NCBI GenBank assembly: GCA_963734275.1
Contig: CAVTGO010000016.1
Span: forward strand, 1 to 64,000
Direction: 5' to 3'
Origin: CAVTGO01 sp963734275
GTDB lineage: Bacteria > Actinomycetota > UBA4738 > HRBIN12
DNA length: 64,000 bases
Part shown: positions 8,401 to 17,395 of the stretch, in pieces
How positions within the stretch are numbered: position 1 is the stretch's first letter
Layout: the number at the start of each line of letters is the position of its first letter
The notes under the pieces: generated by a model
Seen by the model: the letters and a program-made list of their open reading frames with translations, nothing else
Databases searched by the model: none
What the model was told of the DNA's origin: nothing
Position numbers and translations under genes: made by a program

Positions 8401-9062
8401 GGGTCCGCCCCTTCCGGTTGCAGGTAGGTCTCCAGCGCGCGGCGCACCTTGGCCCGCGCGCGATGCAGCAGCACCCGCTGATTGGTCTCGGAGATCTCGA
8501 GCGCGTTACAGACCTCGGGGGAGCTCCACCCGAGCACATCGCGCAGGCGGATCACCTCGCGCTGGTTCGGCGGGAGGGCGTCGATGGCCCGCCCCACGCG
8601 CTCGAGGGTCTCGAGCGACAGCATTCGGTCCTCGGGCACCGTCGCCCAGCTCGACGGCGCGGTGGCCCAGGAGCCCGGAGCCCCGTGGGCGTCGGCCAGG
8701 AACCGTTCGAGCTCGACCGCCGGCTCGGCGTCGGGGTCGGGCGCCCAGACCGACGAGAACGGGATGCTGCGCGACTCGCGCTGCCCGCGGCTCTTCGCGG
8801 TGTTGACGAGGATCCGGAACACCCAGGTGCGGAGGGACGACCGGCCCTCGAAGCGGTCCAATCCGCGCAGCACGCCGACCCATGCGTCCTGCACGACCTC
8901 CTCGGCCACGGCGCGTGAGGCCACGTACATCCTCGCGATCCGGAGCATCGCGGGCTGGTAGTGCTCCACGAGGTCCATGAACGCCGCTTCGTCCCCGGCA
9001 CGCAGGGCCGCGACGAGCCGGAGGTCCTCCGCGGATGCCGCGCCGGACGCCTGGTCGGGCAT
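8397..9062 (-). CDS. ECF RNA polymerase sigma factor
   Basis: The 221 residues contain sigma region 2 (about 35-97, with DAWVGVLRGLDRF and RTWVFRILVN) and region 4 (about 163-215, with LPPNQREVIRLRDV and a helix-turn-helix ending in HRARAKVRR). A linker of about 60 residues separates them. The ATG has no Shine-Dalgarno, but TAAGCT at 9069-9074 is six bases upstream, suggesting a leaderless message. The zinc anti-sigma gene overlaps its stop. Target genes are unknown; the neighbouring cell-wall hydrolase is a possible one only by proximity. Confidence 0.87.
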   Translation of the reverse strand: MPDQASGAASAEDLRLVAALRAGDEAAFMDLVEHYQPAMLRIARMYVASRAVAEEVVQDAWVGVLRGLDRFEGRSSLRTWVFRILVNTAKSRGQRESRSIPFSSVWAPDPDAEPAVELERFLADAHGAPGSWATAPSSWATVPEDRMLSLETLERVGRAIDALPPNQREVIRLRDVLGWSSPEVCNALEISETNQRVLLHRARAKVRRALETYLQPEGADP

Positions 9063-9101
9063 GGCCCGAGCTTATCGGCAGGCGCGAAGCGTGAGGATGG
9101 A

Positions 9102-10151
9102 TCAGCCGGGCCGAGCGGCGCCCACGAAGCTGTCCCAGTAGACGGCGACGACGGACACCACGCTGCCGGTGTGGGGCGAGTGGATCATGCGTCCTCCGCC
9201 GACGTAGATGCTGACGTGCGAGACGGGGCTGTAGAAGAAGAGGAGGTCGCCTGGCAGCAGGTCCTCGCGCGCGACGTGCGGCAGCGACGAGTACTGGGCG
9301 GCCGAGGAGTGGGGCAGGGTCACGCCGGCGTGGGCCCACGACCACGCGGTGAAGCCCGAGCAGTCGAACCCGGTCTCCGGGCTCATGCCCCCGAACTGAT
9401 ACGGCGTGCCGATCACGGAGTAGGCCGCCTCGAGCACGGCCGCCACGTTCGCGTTCGGGGCGGGGGGAGGCGGGATGACGGGGGAGGGACCGCCGCCCCC
9501 GGTGTCGTTCGCCGTCGCCTCGGCCGCCGCCTCGGCCGCGGCCTGGGCCGCGAGCGCCTCGTGGTACTTGCGGTCGAGCTCCTCGTAGAGCTCCCGCGCG
9601 TCCTGGATCCTGAGATCGATCTGGCTCTGCTTGCCGTCGATCTGCCCCAGGACCGCCTGGCGCTCGGCGGCGACCTCGCGGAGCTCCTCGGCCGTCCATC
9701 GCGCCTCCTGCTGCGCGAGCTCGGCCGCGGTCGCGAGGTCGGCATCGGCCTGCGCCATGTTGCCGATGAACTCGAGCCGGTCGGAGAAGTCGGCGATCGA
9801 TGTCGCCTCGAACAGGACCTCGAACTGCGAGCCGATCCCGACGTACGCGACCGCCGCGTTGCTGTTCAGGCTCGCCGAGGCGCGGTCGGCGGCGAGCTGC
9901 GCCCGGAAGGCCTGGGTCCTCACGTCGGCCAGCCGGCCCTGGACCTCTTGCAGCCGGAGCTGCGCCTGGTTGTACTCCTCGACCAGGAGCGAGAGCTCGC
10001 GGTTCAGGGCGTCCAGGCGCAACTTGGCCTGTTCGACCTGCTGCTGGGTGGGGGCCGCCGAGGAGAGGGTCGCCGCGCCGAGGGTCGCCGATACCGTGAT
10101 GACCGCGGCCACCATGGCCCGCGCCGCGATGCGCCTTCGCGTACCGGTCAT
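9102..10151 (-). CDS. secreted NlpC/P60 peptidoglycan endopeptidase with coiled coil
   Basis: The 349-residue precursor has a signal peptide (about residues 1-32), a long coiled coil (about 34-190), a Pro/Gly linker and a C-terminal NlpC/P60 domain (about 225-349). The catalytic residues are Cys264 (FDCSGF), His312 (VSHVSIYVG) and His324 (MIHSPH). The family cuts stem peptides of peptidoglycan, as RipA-type enzymes do during cell separation, and the coiled coil resembles their autoinhibitory or FtsX-binding region. ATG 10151 is chosen because the signal peptide begins there, with GGAGGA close upstream. A promoter and hairpin precede it. Confidence 0.9.
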   Translation of the reverse strand: MTGTRRRIAARAMVAAVITVSATLGAATLSSAAPTQQQVEQAKLRLDALNRELSLLVEEYNQAQLRLQEVQGRLADVRTQAFRAQLAADRASASLNSNAAVAYVGIGSQFEVLFEATSIADFSDRLEFIGNMAQADADLATAAELAQQEARWTAEELREVAAERQAVLGQIDGKQSQIDLRIQDARELYEELDRKYHEALAAQAAAEAAAEATANDTGGGGPSPVIPPPPAPNANVAAVLEAAYSVIGTPYQFGGMSPETGFDCSGFTAWSWAHAGVTLPHSSAAQYSSLPHVAREDLLPGDLLFFYSPVSHVSIYVGGGRMIHSPHTGSVVSVVAVYWDSFVGAARPG

Positions 10152-10170
10152 CTTCCTCCGGGGAAGGGAA

Positions 10171-10192
10171 CGGGCTGTCTTCCGACAGCCCG
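10171..10192 (-). other. perfect 9-bp hairpin in the 5' leader of the NlpC/P60 gene
   Basis: CGGGCTGTC and GACAGCCCG flank a four-base loop. The hairpin lies between the predicted transcription start (near 10191) and the start codon, so it would form the very 5' end of the mRNA. There is no T-run, so it is more likely a stabilising or regulatory leader element than a terminator. Confidence 0.55.
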
Positions 10193-10197
10193 CGAGC

Positions 10198-10226
10198 AGG
10201 CTAGCGGGGCTATGGGGGGTCGTCAA
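10198..10226 (-). promoter_or_regulatory. sigma-70-type promoter of the NlpC/P60 gene
   Basis: On the minus strand TTGACG (10226-10221) and TAGCCT (10203-10198) are separated by exactly 17 bp. This is a good housekeeping promoter match in an otherwise G-rich intergenic region. It places the start of transcription about seven bases further on, at the base of the hairpin. Confidence 0.55.
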
Positions 10227-10245
10227 ACCTCCGTTGCCGGATGGG

Positions 10246-10632
10246 TCAACGGGCTGATGGGGCCGGGGACGCGGGGTTGGGAGGCACGCCGAGGTCCTCG
10301 AGGAACGCCTGCGGGTCCTCCATCGAGACCACGATCCGGTCCCACTTGACCGGGAAGACGCCGAGCGTTCGGTGGGGGACGGGCTCGCGCAGCCGGATCT
10401 CGACAACACCCTGCCGGGAGCCGAGCAGGGCCACGTGCTTCCACTGAAGGCGCCAGCCCATCTTCCCGGTCCAGACCCGGGTTCCGGCCGAGGCGACGGA
10501 GCTCCTCGGCACGTCCAGGGAGAACCGCCCGCAGCGGACCTGCACCAGCGAGGGGGTGACGTCGATCGCGTAGCCGTCGCTCGGCTCGGAGGATGAGCCG
10601 AACGGCGGCCCCTTGCGGATGAAGTGCTTCAT
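10246..10632 (-). CDS. conserved hypothetical protein (128 aa)
   Basis: The sequence alternates short beta strands in a pattern resembling small PH-like or beta-barrel domains, ending in a Pro/Ala tail, with no signal peptide or metal motif. I do not recognise the family. The ATG at 10632 lies 20 bp downstream of the tRNA-Pro on the same strand, so it may be transcribed together with the tRNA. It is well separated from the promoter of the NlpC/P60 gene. Confidence 0.5.
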   Translation of the reverse strand: MKHFIRKGPPFGSSSEPSDGYAIDVTPSLVQVRCGRFSLDVPRSSVASAGTRVWTGKMGWRLQWKHVALLGSRQGVVEIRLREPVPHRTLGVFPVKWDRIVVSMEDPQAFLEDLGVPPNPASPAPSAR

Positions 10633-10651
10633 GGACCTCGCCGACCGTGGT

Positions 10652-10728
10652 TGGTCGGGACGGCGGGATTTGAACCCGCGACCTCAGCGTCCCGAACGCT
10701 GCGCGCTACCAAGCTGCGCTACGTCCCG
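10652..10728 (-). tRNA. tRNA-Pro (anticodon CGG)
   Basis: The full cloverleaf is visible on the minus strand. The acceptor arms are CGGGACG/CGTCCCG, the anticodon stem CAGCG/CGCTG encloses loop TTCGGGA, and the T-loop is TTCAAAT. A genomically encoded CCA lies at 10654-10652. The anticodon CGG reads proline codon CCG, which is heavily used in this GC-rich DNA. Confidence 0.95.
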
Positions 10729-10817
10729 TCGGGCGCGAGTCTACCCGGTCCGCCTCCCCCCACGCGGCCGATGCTCCGCCCGCCGGGTAGATTGCTCGGC
10801 GCGAGGAAGGAGCCGCC

Positions 10818-11852
10818 GTGAGGATCGCCCAGATCTGCCCGCCCTGGCTCGCCGTGCCTCCCAAGGGGTACGGCGGCATCGAGTGGGTCGTGGCGCTGCT
10901 CGCCGACGGCCTCGTCGATGCCGGTCACGACGTCACGCTGTTCGCGACGGGCGACTCGACGACCAAGGCCCGGCTGGAGTACGTGTTCGAGCAGGCGCCC
11001 GGGTCGGCGGCGATCAACGACATCGTCCTCGACACCACGCATACGAACTTCTCCCTCCACGACGTTCGCGAGCGGTTCGACGTGCTGCACGTCCACTCGC
11101 CGTTCTCGACGCTCGCCGCGGCCGTTCACACAGGGGTGCCCACCGTCCACACGCTCCACGGCTCGTTCGTGCCGGAGATGGCCCGCCTGTACTCGTTCGT
11201 GGCCGAGCAGGCCTGGTACGTGAGCATCAGCCGGGCGCAGATGCAGATCAACCCGCGGTTGCGGTACGCGGGGGTCGTCTACAACGGGATCGATATGGAC
11301 GTCTATCAGCTCCAGGAGCAGAAGGAGGACTTCGTCCTGTTCCTCGGACGAGCCGCCCCCGAGAAAGGGTGGCGCCGCGCGATCGAGGCCGCGAAGCTCG
11401 CCGGCGAGCGCCTGGTCTCTGCCGTGAAGATCGCGCATCCGAGCGAGGAAGAGGAGTGGGAGCGCAACGTGGAGCCGGCCCTCGCGCCGGACTCCGAGGT
11501 GCTCGGGGAGATCACGCAGGAGGAAAAGGTCAGCCTGCTCCGGCGGGCCAAGGCCGTCCTGTTCCCCATCGACTGGGATGAGCCGTTCGGCCTGGTGATG
11601 ACGGAGGCGATGGCGTGCGGAACGCCTGTGATCGCCACGCCCCGTGGCTCGGTCCCCGAGGTCATCGAGGACGGGGTTACCGGATGGGTCGTTCCCGTCG
11701 AGACCTACGCGGAAGAAGCCGCGGAACGCCTGAAGCGACTCTCTGAGATCGACCCCGCCGCATGCCGGGAGCGGGTCCGCCGCCTGTTCTCCAAGGAAGC
11801 GATGGTGGCAGGGTACGGGTCCGTCTACGACCGCGTCGGCTCGCAGGTCTGA
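10818..11852 (+). CDS. glycosyltransferase family 4 protein
   Basis: The 344 residues form a GT-B fold retaining glycosyltransferase. The N-terminal lobe starts IAQICPPW followed by the glycine-rich loop PPKGYGGIEW. The donor-binding lobe has FLGRAAPEKG (about residue 175) and the EX7E-type motif in EPFGLVMTEAMACGTPVI. Such enzymes transfer sugars from nucleotide donors to glycans or lipids; donor and acceptor cannot be read from the sequence. The GTG start follows AGGAAGGA at 10803-10810. It stands alone, divergent from the tRNA. Confidence 0.85.
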   Translation: MRIAQICPPWLAVPPKGYGGIEWVVALLADGLVDAGHDVTLFATGDSTTKARLEYVFEQAPGSAAINDIVLDTTHTNFSLHDVRERFDVLHVHSPFSTLAAAVHTGVPTVHTLHGSFVPEMARLYSFVAEQAWYVSISRAQMQINPRLRYAGVVYNGIDMDVYQLQEQKEDFVLFLGRAAPEKGWRRAIEAAKLAGERLVSAVKIAHPSEEEEWERNVEPALAPDSEVLGEITQEEKVSLLRRAKAVLFPIDWDEPFGLVMTEAMACGTPVIATPRGSVPEVIEDGVTGWVVPVETYAEEAAERLKRLSEIDPAACRERVRRLFSKEAMVAGYGSVYDRVGSQV

Positions 11853-11929
11853 ACCGGAACCGCATCCCGGGTCGGAGGCGTCAGACGGCGCGTACGATTC
11901 GTTGGTCCGCTCGGAAGGAGGAATCCTCT

Positions 11930-13396
11930 ATGCGCCGTGGGCGCACCCGTCTTACCGTCATGCTCTCGTTGCTGATCTCGTTGGTGGTCCCGAGCGCCAT
12001 GGTGCCCTCGGCCTCGGCCGCCGAGCCGCCCTCGCTCCGCTTGTTCGCTGCCGACTCCAGCATCACCGTCGAGCGCTCGGGCCGGGGACGGGTCTTCGTC
12101 GAGCCCGGCGCCTGGATCACGCCCGTCGGGGGCACGTTCGAGCTCCGTGCTACCCGCCCCGACTACGACACGCCGGTGTCGCTCACGCAGGTGGACGCGG
12201 TCACGCACGAGGTGCTGCGGACCTTGCCGGCCGAGTTGCTCGAGGGTTGGTTCGGGCTCAAGGACTTCATCCACTACAGCGTGAAGGACGCGGACGGCAC
12301 CGTCATCGATCGCGTCGCCATGCCCTTCTGCGCCAACAGCTACAACCGCTCGCGCCTTTCCGACGAGAGCCCTCTGGTCTCGAGGTACCCGTACTTCTGC
12401 CAGGGCGGCCCGTTCACCAAGGGCATGGTCTGGGGGATCGACCAGGGGTGGGCGACGACCGCGCTCGGCGAGTACTACGGCCTCGGATGGAAGGCCACCC
12501 GCCGCAACTACACCGTGCGGGTGTGGATCGACCCCGAGTACGTGGGGTTGCTCGGGATCGCCGCGGGGGACGCCGAGGCCCTGATCCACGTGACGGTCGT
12601 CGATCGCGGCGATGGCGACGGCCACGACGATGCGGCCGCCACTCCGGCGCCCCCGGCCACCCCGTTCCCCCGGGTCCCCGACGTGACCGCCCCCGACCCA
12701 GAGAGCCTGCCGGACCTCGTCGCGCTCCCCGGGTGGGGCATGGCGACGTACGCGCGCAGGGGCCACGACTACCTCGCGTTCAACGCCACCGAGTGGAACG
12801 CGGGACCCGGGACGTTCATCGTCGAGGGGTTCCGCCAGCAGGACCAGGAGGAGATGGACGCCTTCCAGTACTTCCTGGTGGACGGCCAGCCGATCGGCCG
12901 CTCGCAGATCGGGTCGTTCGAGTTCCACCAGGGCGGCGGTCACAACCATTGGCATTTCCAGGAGTTCACCGAGTACTCCCTGCTCGACGCGGCGAGCCAG
13001 CAGGTCCTCATCTCCGGGAAGCAGTCGTGGTGCCTCGTCAACACGGATGCGATCGACCTCGCCGCCCCGAACGCCGAATGGAACGCGTTCGGCGACCTCG
13101 GGACGTCGTGCGGTGGCCCCGGTGCGCTGTGGATCCGCGAGGTGCTGGACGTCGGATACGGGGACACGTATTCGCAGTACGTGAGCGGCCAGGCATTCGA
13201 CATCACGGACCTGCCGAACGGGACCTACCACGTGCGCGTCCACGTGAACCCCGCCGACTCGATCCTCGAGAGCTCGAGCGCCAACAACATCGAGGACCGC
13301 GTGATCCGGCTGAAGGGCACGCCCGGCAACCGGCGGGTCGTGGTCCCGCCGTGGCACGGGATCGATACCGAGAACTACTGCTACTACTGCTTCTAG
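11930..13396 (+). CDS. secreted lysyl-oxidase-family protein
   Basis: The 488-residue precursor has a clear signal peptide (about 1-32), an N-terminal beta-rich region, a Pro-rich linker near residues 235-255, and a C-terminal domain of the lysyl oxidase family. The copper-ligand cluster HNHWHF is at 338-343, followed by EFTEYSLLD, and the end of the domain is NGTYHVRVHVNPA. Animal lysyl oxidases deaminate lysine side chains oxidatively using copper and a tyrosine-derived quinone; bacterial homologues are less studied. The start is fixed by the signal peptide and by AAGGAGG eight bases upstream. The last residues carry several Tyr and Cys (ENYCYYCF). Confidence 0.8.
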   Translation: MRRGRTRLTVMLSLLISLVVPSAMVPSASAAEPPSLRLFAADSSITVERSGRGRVFVEPGAWITPVGGTFELRATRPDYDTPVSLTQVDAVTHEVLRTLPAELLEGWFGLKDFIHYSVKDADGTVIDRVAMPFCANSYNRSRLSDESPLVSRYPYFCQGGPFTKGMVWGIDQGWATTALGEYYGLGWKATRRNYTVRVWIDPEYVGLLGIAAGDAEALIHVTVVDRGDGDGHDDAAATPAPPATPFPRVPDVTAPDPESLPDLVALPGWGMATYARRGHDYLAFNATEWNAGPGTFIVEGFRQQDQEEMDAFQYFLVDGQPIGRSQIGSFEFHQGGGHNHWHFQEFTEYSLLDAASQQVLISGKQSWCLVNTDAIDLAAPNAEWNAFGDLGTSCGGPGALWIREVLDVGYGDTYSQYVSGQAFDITDLPNGTYHVRVHVNPADSILESSSANNIEDRVIRLKGTPGNRRVVVPPWHGIDTENYCYYCF

Positions 13397-14313
13397 GTCG
13401 TCCGCTCCACGACGTTCGCGATGGGGCCCCCGTCCGGCAGGACGGGGGCCCTCCGCAGTTCCAGGAGCGTGGCCTCGGGCGGGCAGAGGAACCGGAACGG
13501 CGCGTACTTGCTCGTCCCGAGGCCGGCCGAGACGTGCACGAACGCATCCCCGAATCGCAGCAGGCCCGACGCGAACCGCCGGGGCAGGTACGAGTTCGTC
13601 ACGAGCGCCCCGAGGAACGGCATCCGCACCTGCCCACCGTGCGTGTGCCCGGCCAGCGTGAACCGGTAGCCGCACGCGACCGCCTCCAGCGCCGTATCCG
13701 GCGAGTGCATCACCGCGAAGCCGAACCGCTCCGCGGCGCGTCGCGGGACGATGCGGAGGTCGTGAAAGGCGATGTGAGCGTCGTCCAGGCCGAGGAGCTC
13801 GACCGGCAGGCCGTCGAGCTCGACCTCTCGCCGGACGTTCGTGAGATCCTCCCAGCCCTCGACGCCGAGCATCGCCCGCAGCTCGTCGCCACGGCCCCGT
13901 CGGAAGCGACGACGACGGCGGACACCCAGGGGAAGGAAGTAGCGGAACGGGTTCACGTAGCGGGGCACGTAGTAGTCGTTCGAGCCGAGCACGAACCACG
14001 AGCCGAGCCGCCCCCGGACCGCGCGAACGGCTTCGACGGTCCGCTCGACGGCCTCGGGCTCGGCGAGGAAGTCGCCGGTCACGACCGTCACGTCGGCCGG
14101 GGGCAGGGACGCGAGGAACGCCGCCTTGCGGCGGTCGTTCCGGACGAAGTGCAGGTCGGATAGGTGCAGCACCGAGAGCATCTCGGGAGCGCTCGTCGGT
14201 AGGATGGCGAGGCTGCGACGGACCAACCGGTACGCGCGGCGCTCGACGATGACGCCGTACGCGACGCAGAGCGCGCCGGCGGCGACGATCGCGAGCAGGA
14301 TCCGGGCGAACAC
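13393..14313 (-). CDS. membrane-anchored metallophosphoesterase
   Basis: The 306 residues begin with one membrane helix (about 3-20) followed by VERRAYRLVRR and a calcineurin-like phosphoesterase domain. Metal motifs are LHLSDLHF, VTGDFL, GSNDYY (replacing GNHD) and GHTHGG. The layout is that of YkuE-like phosphoesterases, some of which act on lipid A or other pyrophosphate lipids. The GTG at 14313 is selected because the anchor begins there; TAGACT is eight bases upstream, consistent with a leaderless message. Its 3' end overlaps the lysyl-oxidase gene by four bases, and it diverges from the YqeY gene with 16 bp between starts. Confidence 0.83.
   Translation of the reverse strand: MFARILLAIVAAGALCVAYGVIVERRAYRLVRRSLAILPTSAPEMLSVLHLSDLHFVRNDRRKAAFLASLPPADVTVVTGDFLAEPEAVERTVEAVRAVRGRLGSWFVLGSNDYYVPRYVNPFRYFLPLGVRRRRRFRRGRGDELRAMLGVEGWEDLTNVRREVELDGLPVELLGLDDAHIAFHDLRIVPRRAAERFGFAVMHSPDTALEAVACGYRFTLAGHTHGGQVRMPFLGALVTNSYLPRRFASGLLRFGDAFVHVSAGLGTSKYAPFRFLCPPEATLLELRRAPVLPDGGPIANVVERTT
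13424..13451. terminator. 12-bp perfect hairpin, probable convergent terminator inside a coding region
   Basis: GGGCCCCCGTCC pairs perfectly with GGACGGGGGCCC across a GGCA loop. It begins 28 bp after the lysyl-oxidase stop codon and lies within the last codons of the opposing metallophosphoesterase gene. There is no T-tract, as is common for actinobacterial hairpin terminators. Confidence 0.55.
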
Positions 14314-14329
14314 GGGAAGGCAGTCTACG

Positions 14330-14791
14330 GTGGGCGAGAACACGTCTGAGCTGAAGACCAAGGTGCAAGCCGAGATGACGGCCGCGCTCAGGGCCGGGGA
14401 GAAGGTCCGGCTGGGCGCACTGCGGATGCTCTCGGCGGCGATCGTGAACCGCGAGAAGGAGCTCCGGCGGGAGCTCACGGACGACGAGGTTCGTGAGGTC
14501 GCCGGCAAGGAGGTCAAGAAGCGCGCCGAGGCGATCGAGGCGTTCGACGCCGCGGGACGGACGGAGCTCGCCGACAAGGAGCGAGCGGAGCGCGAGCTCC
14601 TCGTGGCCTACGCGCCCGAACAGCTCTCCGAGGCCGACGTGGACGCCATCGTCGATCGAGCGATCGCCGCCACCGGAGCCACCTCGCCGAAGGAGATGGG
14701 CAAGGTCATGGGGGCCGTGATGGCCGAGGCCAAGGGCAAGGTCGACGGGACGGTCGTGCAGGCCAAGGTCCGTGAGCGGCTCGGCGCCTAG
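14330..14791 (+). CDS. GatB/YqeY domain protein
   Basis: The 153 residues match free-standing YqeY proteins, a helical domain shared with the tail of the amidotransferase subunit GatB that helps bind tRNA. Signature segments are LGALRMLSAAIVNREKE near the N-terminus, ERELLVAYAPEQLSE in the middle, and SPKEMGKVMGAVMAE. No catalytic residues are known for the stand-alone family and its role is unsettled. GTG 14330 follows GGGAAGG. The stop overlaps that of the penicillin-binding protein on the other strand. Confidence 0.82.
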   Translation: MGENTSELKTKVQAEMTAALRAGEKVRLGALRMLSAAIVNREKELRRELTDDEVREVAGKEVKKRAEAIEAFDAAGRTELADKERAERELLVAYAPEQLSEADVDAIVDRAIAATGATSPKEMGKVMGAVMAEAKGKVDGTVVQAKVRERLGA

Positions 14792-17344
14792 GAGTGCCGC
14801 CGCGGGAGCGCCGCGGGCTCCCCGCTCCCGTTACCGTTCCCCCCGCCGTCCCCGCCCCCGCCGTCCCCGTTCCCGCCGCCCTCGTCTCCCGTGGCCCCAA
14901 CGAAGATCTTGACGGTCGCGCCGGCATCCACCAGCTTGTCGCCACTACCGAGCGGCACCTGCGAGATCACGATGCCCACCTGCTTCTTCTCGCTCACGAG
15001 GAACGGTTCGACCCGCGCGATCAGTCCGGCCTTCTCGAGCGCCTTGATCGCCTGCTCCTCGGTGAGCCCGACCACACGCGGGACGGTGACCGGCTCACCT
15101 TTGCTGTTGCTCACGCCGATCTTCACCGCGGTGCCGAGCTGGGCCGTCCCCCCCTTGGGGGCCTGTGACACCACGAGACCCTCCTCCTGGAAGGAGTCGA
15201 CTTCCTCCCGCACGGGCGTGAAGTTCGCCTCGACGAGGATCGCCTCGGCCTCACCGACCGGGAGGCCGACGACGTTCGGGATCGCGCCGGTCTCTGGTGG
15301 CGGCGGGGCCTCGAAGCCCTCGACCCGGTACCCGTCCAGGGCCTTCTCCATGAAGTCCTGCCAGATCGGCGCGGCGACCGTGCCGCCGAAGACCGAGCTG
15401 CCGAAGTACGTGTCCATCGGGATGTTCCCGGACGGGAACCCGACCCAGACGGCCGTGGCGACCTGCGGCGTGTAGCCGGCGAAGTAGACGTTCGTGTAGT
15501 CCTGCGCCGTCCCGGTCTTGCCTGCCACCGGTCGCCCGGGGATGAGCGCCGCGCGCCCGGTCCCGCAACAGACGACCCGCTCGAGCATCGCCGTCACCAG
15601 GTGCGCGATCTTCGCGTCGATCGTCTGCTCGCACTGCGACCGGTGCCGGTACAGGAGCCGCTCGTCCGCCGGGCCGCTGATGCGCTCGACGCGGCGGACG
15701 GCCCAGGCCTCGCAGTGGATCCCGTCGTTCGCGAGTGTCCCGAACGCGGCGGCCATGTCCATGACCGGGACCTCCTCGACGCCGAGCGTTATCGAGGGCA
15801 CGGGGTCCAGCCCGACGGTGATGCCCATCCGCTGGGCCACCTCGACGATCTTCTCCGGACCCGACGTCCAGGGCGAGCTGCGCGAACACCACGTTCACCG
15901 AGTTCTGCGTGGCGTCCCACAGGTCGAGGTAGCCGCGGTTCCTGCCGCCCTCGGCGTTGCTCACGCTGCCGCTCTCGCTGATCCATGCCGGGAGGTTGCA
16001 GAGCGGCGACTTCGACGAGTACACCTTCCCTTGCGGGAAGTCGTTCTCGAACGCGGCCACCAGCGTGAACGGCTTGAAGGCCGAACCCGGTCTGCCGCGT
16101 CCCGCGCCACACGAGGTCGAACTGGTCGCGCTCGTAGTTCTTGCCCGAGAGCATCGCCTTGATCGCGCCGTCGGTCGCCCGCACCGACACGAGCGCGACG
16201 TCGGGGCTGTTCCTCTTGGCGTCGATGTAGGGGCTCGCGTCGACCGCCTCCTGCGCGTAGTCCTGCCACGCCGGGTCGAGGGACGTGTAGATGTTCAGTC
16301 CGCCCTGGTAGAGCGTGTGGACGCGGAGCTTGCGCGTCTCGCCGAACGCGTCGAACTCGCCCGTCTCGTTCTCCAAGATGAGGTTGCGGATGTAGTGCAC
16401 GAAGAACGGCTGGACCTCGTCCTCGACCAGGCCGATGTTGGGCTGGAGCTTGATCTTCGAAGCCTTGGCCTTCGGGCGACCTTCGCGGGATCGGCCAGGC
16501 CGAGCTCGGCCATCCGGTCCAGGACCAGGTTCCGGCGCGCGAGCGCGACCTCTGGTTGGCGACCGGGTCGTAGAGGCCCGGCGCGCGGATCGTCCCCGCG
16601 AGCAGCGCGGCCTGCGCGAGGGTCAGCTCCTTGGCCGTGGTGCCGAAGTAGATCTCGGCCGCGGTCTCGATCCCGTAGGCACCGTTCCCGAAGTAGACCT
16701 CGTTCAGGTAGAGCTCGAGGATCTCGTCCTTCGTGTAGCGGCGCTCCAGCCGGATCGCCAGCGCCGCCTCCTGGAACTTGCGCGCGAACGTCTGCTCGGG
16801 GAGCTCGATCAGGACGTTCTTGACGAGCTGCTGCGAGATCGTCGATCCGCCCTGCTCGACCTCGCCGGCCGCCAGGTTCGTGATAGCGGCGCGCAGCAGC
16901 CCGGTGAAGTCCAGCGCGCCGTGCTCGTAGAACTCGGCGTCCTCGATCGCGACGACCGCGTTGCGCGCGACCTCGTTGACCTTCCGGATCTTCACGGTGC
17001 GCCGGTTCTCGTCCAAGAAGATCTCCGCCAGGACCGTTCCGTCGGCGGCGAAGATCGTTGAGCGCTGCGGGAACGAAGGGATCTTCACCTTGCCCACCCC
17101 GGCCTCGTCCAGGCGGTTCGCGGAACGCGTTCACGCCCATGCCCGCGGCCCCGAAGAACGGCAGCAGCACGGCGGCGACGAGCAGCGCGCTGACGCCGAT
17201 GACGGCCACGAGCAGGATCGGGACCAGGGGGGCGATGACCTTCCGCGGCCGTCCGGGATCAGGCCGTCGAGGATCGGGCCGCGCGGGACGAGGCTCGCGG
17301 GGCTGGTCGGTCCGGCTCGGACGGTGCTTGGGGGGCGCCTGCAT
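14788..17344 (-). CDS. class A penicillin-binding protein with two PASTA domains (frameshifted)
   Basis: The gene encodes a bifunctional peptidoglycan synthase in pieces. A basic Pro/Arg-rich cytoplasmic tail (MQAPPKHRPS) and one membrane helix come first. A GT51 transglycosylase follows (EDAEFYEHGALDF, GGSTISQQLVKN), then a transpeptidase (SAFK, the serine-Val-Asn in QNSVNVVF, GKTGTAQ), two PASTA repeats (IPNVVGLPVGE, VPRVVGLTEEQ) and a Gly/Asn-rich tail. The reading frame changes at about 17115, 16555, 16470, 16085 and 15865. Each break is repaired by adding or removing one base, and every motif is intact on both sides. I take these as consensus errors rather than decay. It diverges from the NfeD-like gene. 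Confidence 0.85.
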
Positions 17345-17395
17345 GGCTCGCCGCCAGAGGATACGCCCGGGTCCACGGTACGATTGGCAGCACCC

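Noticed and set aside
10151..10245. c-di-AMP (ydaO-type) riboswitch before the NlpC/P60 gene
   Set aside because: Such riboswitches often precede these genes, but the conserved motifs are absent and the predicted leader is only about 40 bases.
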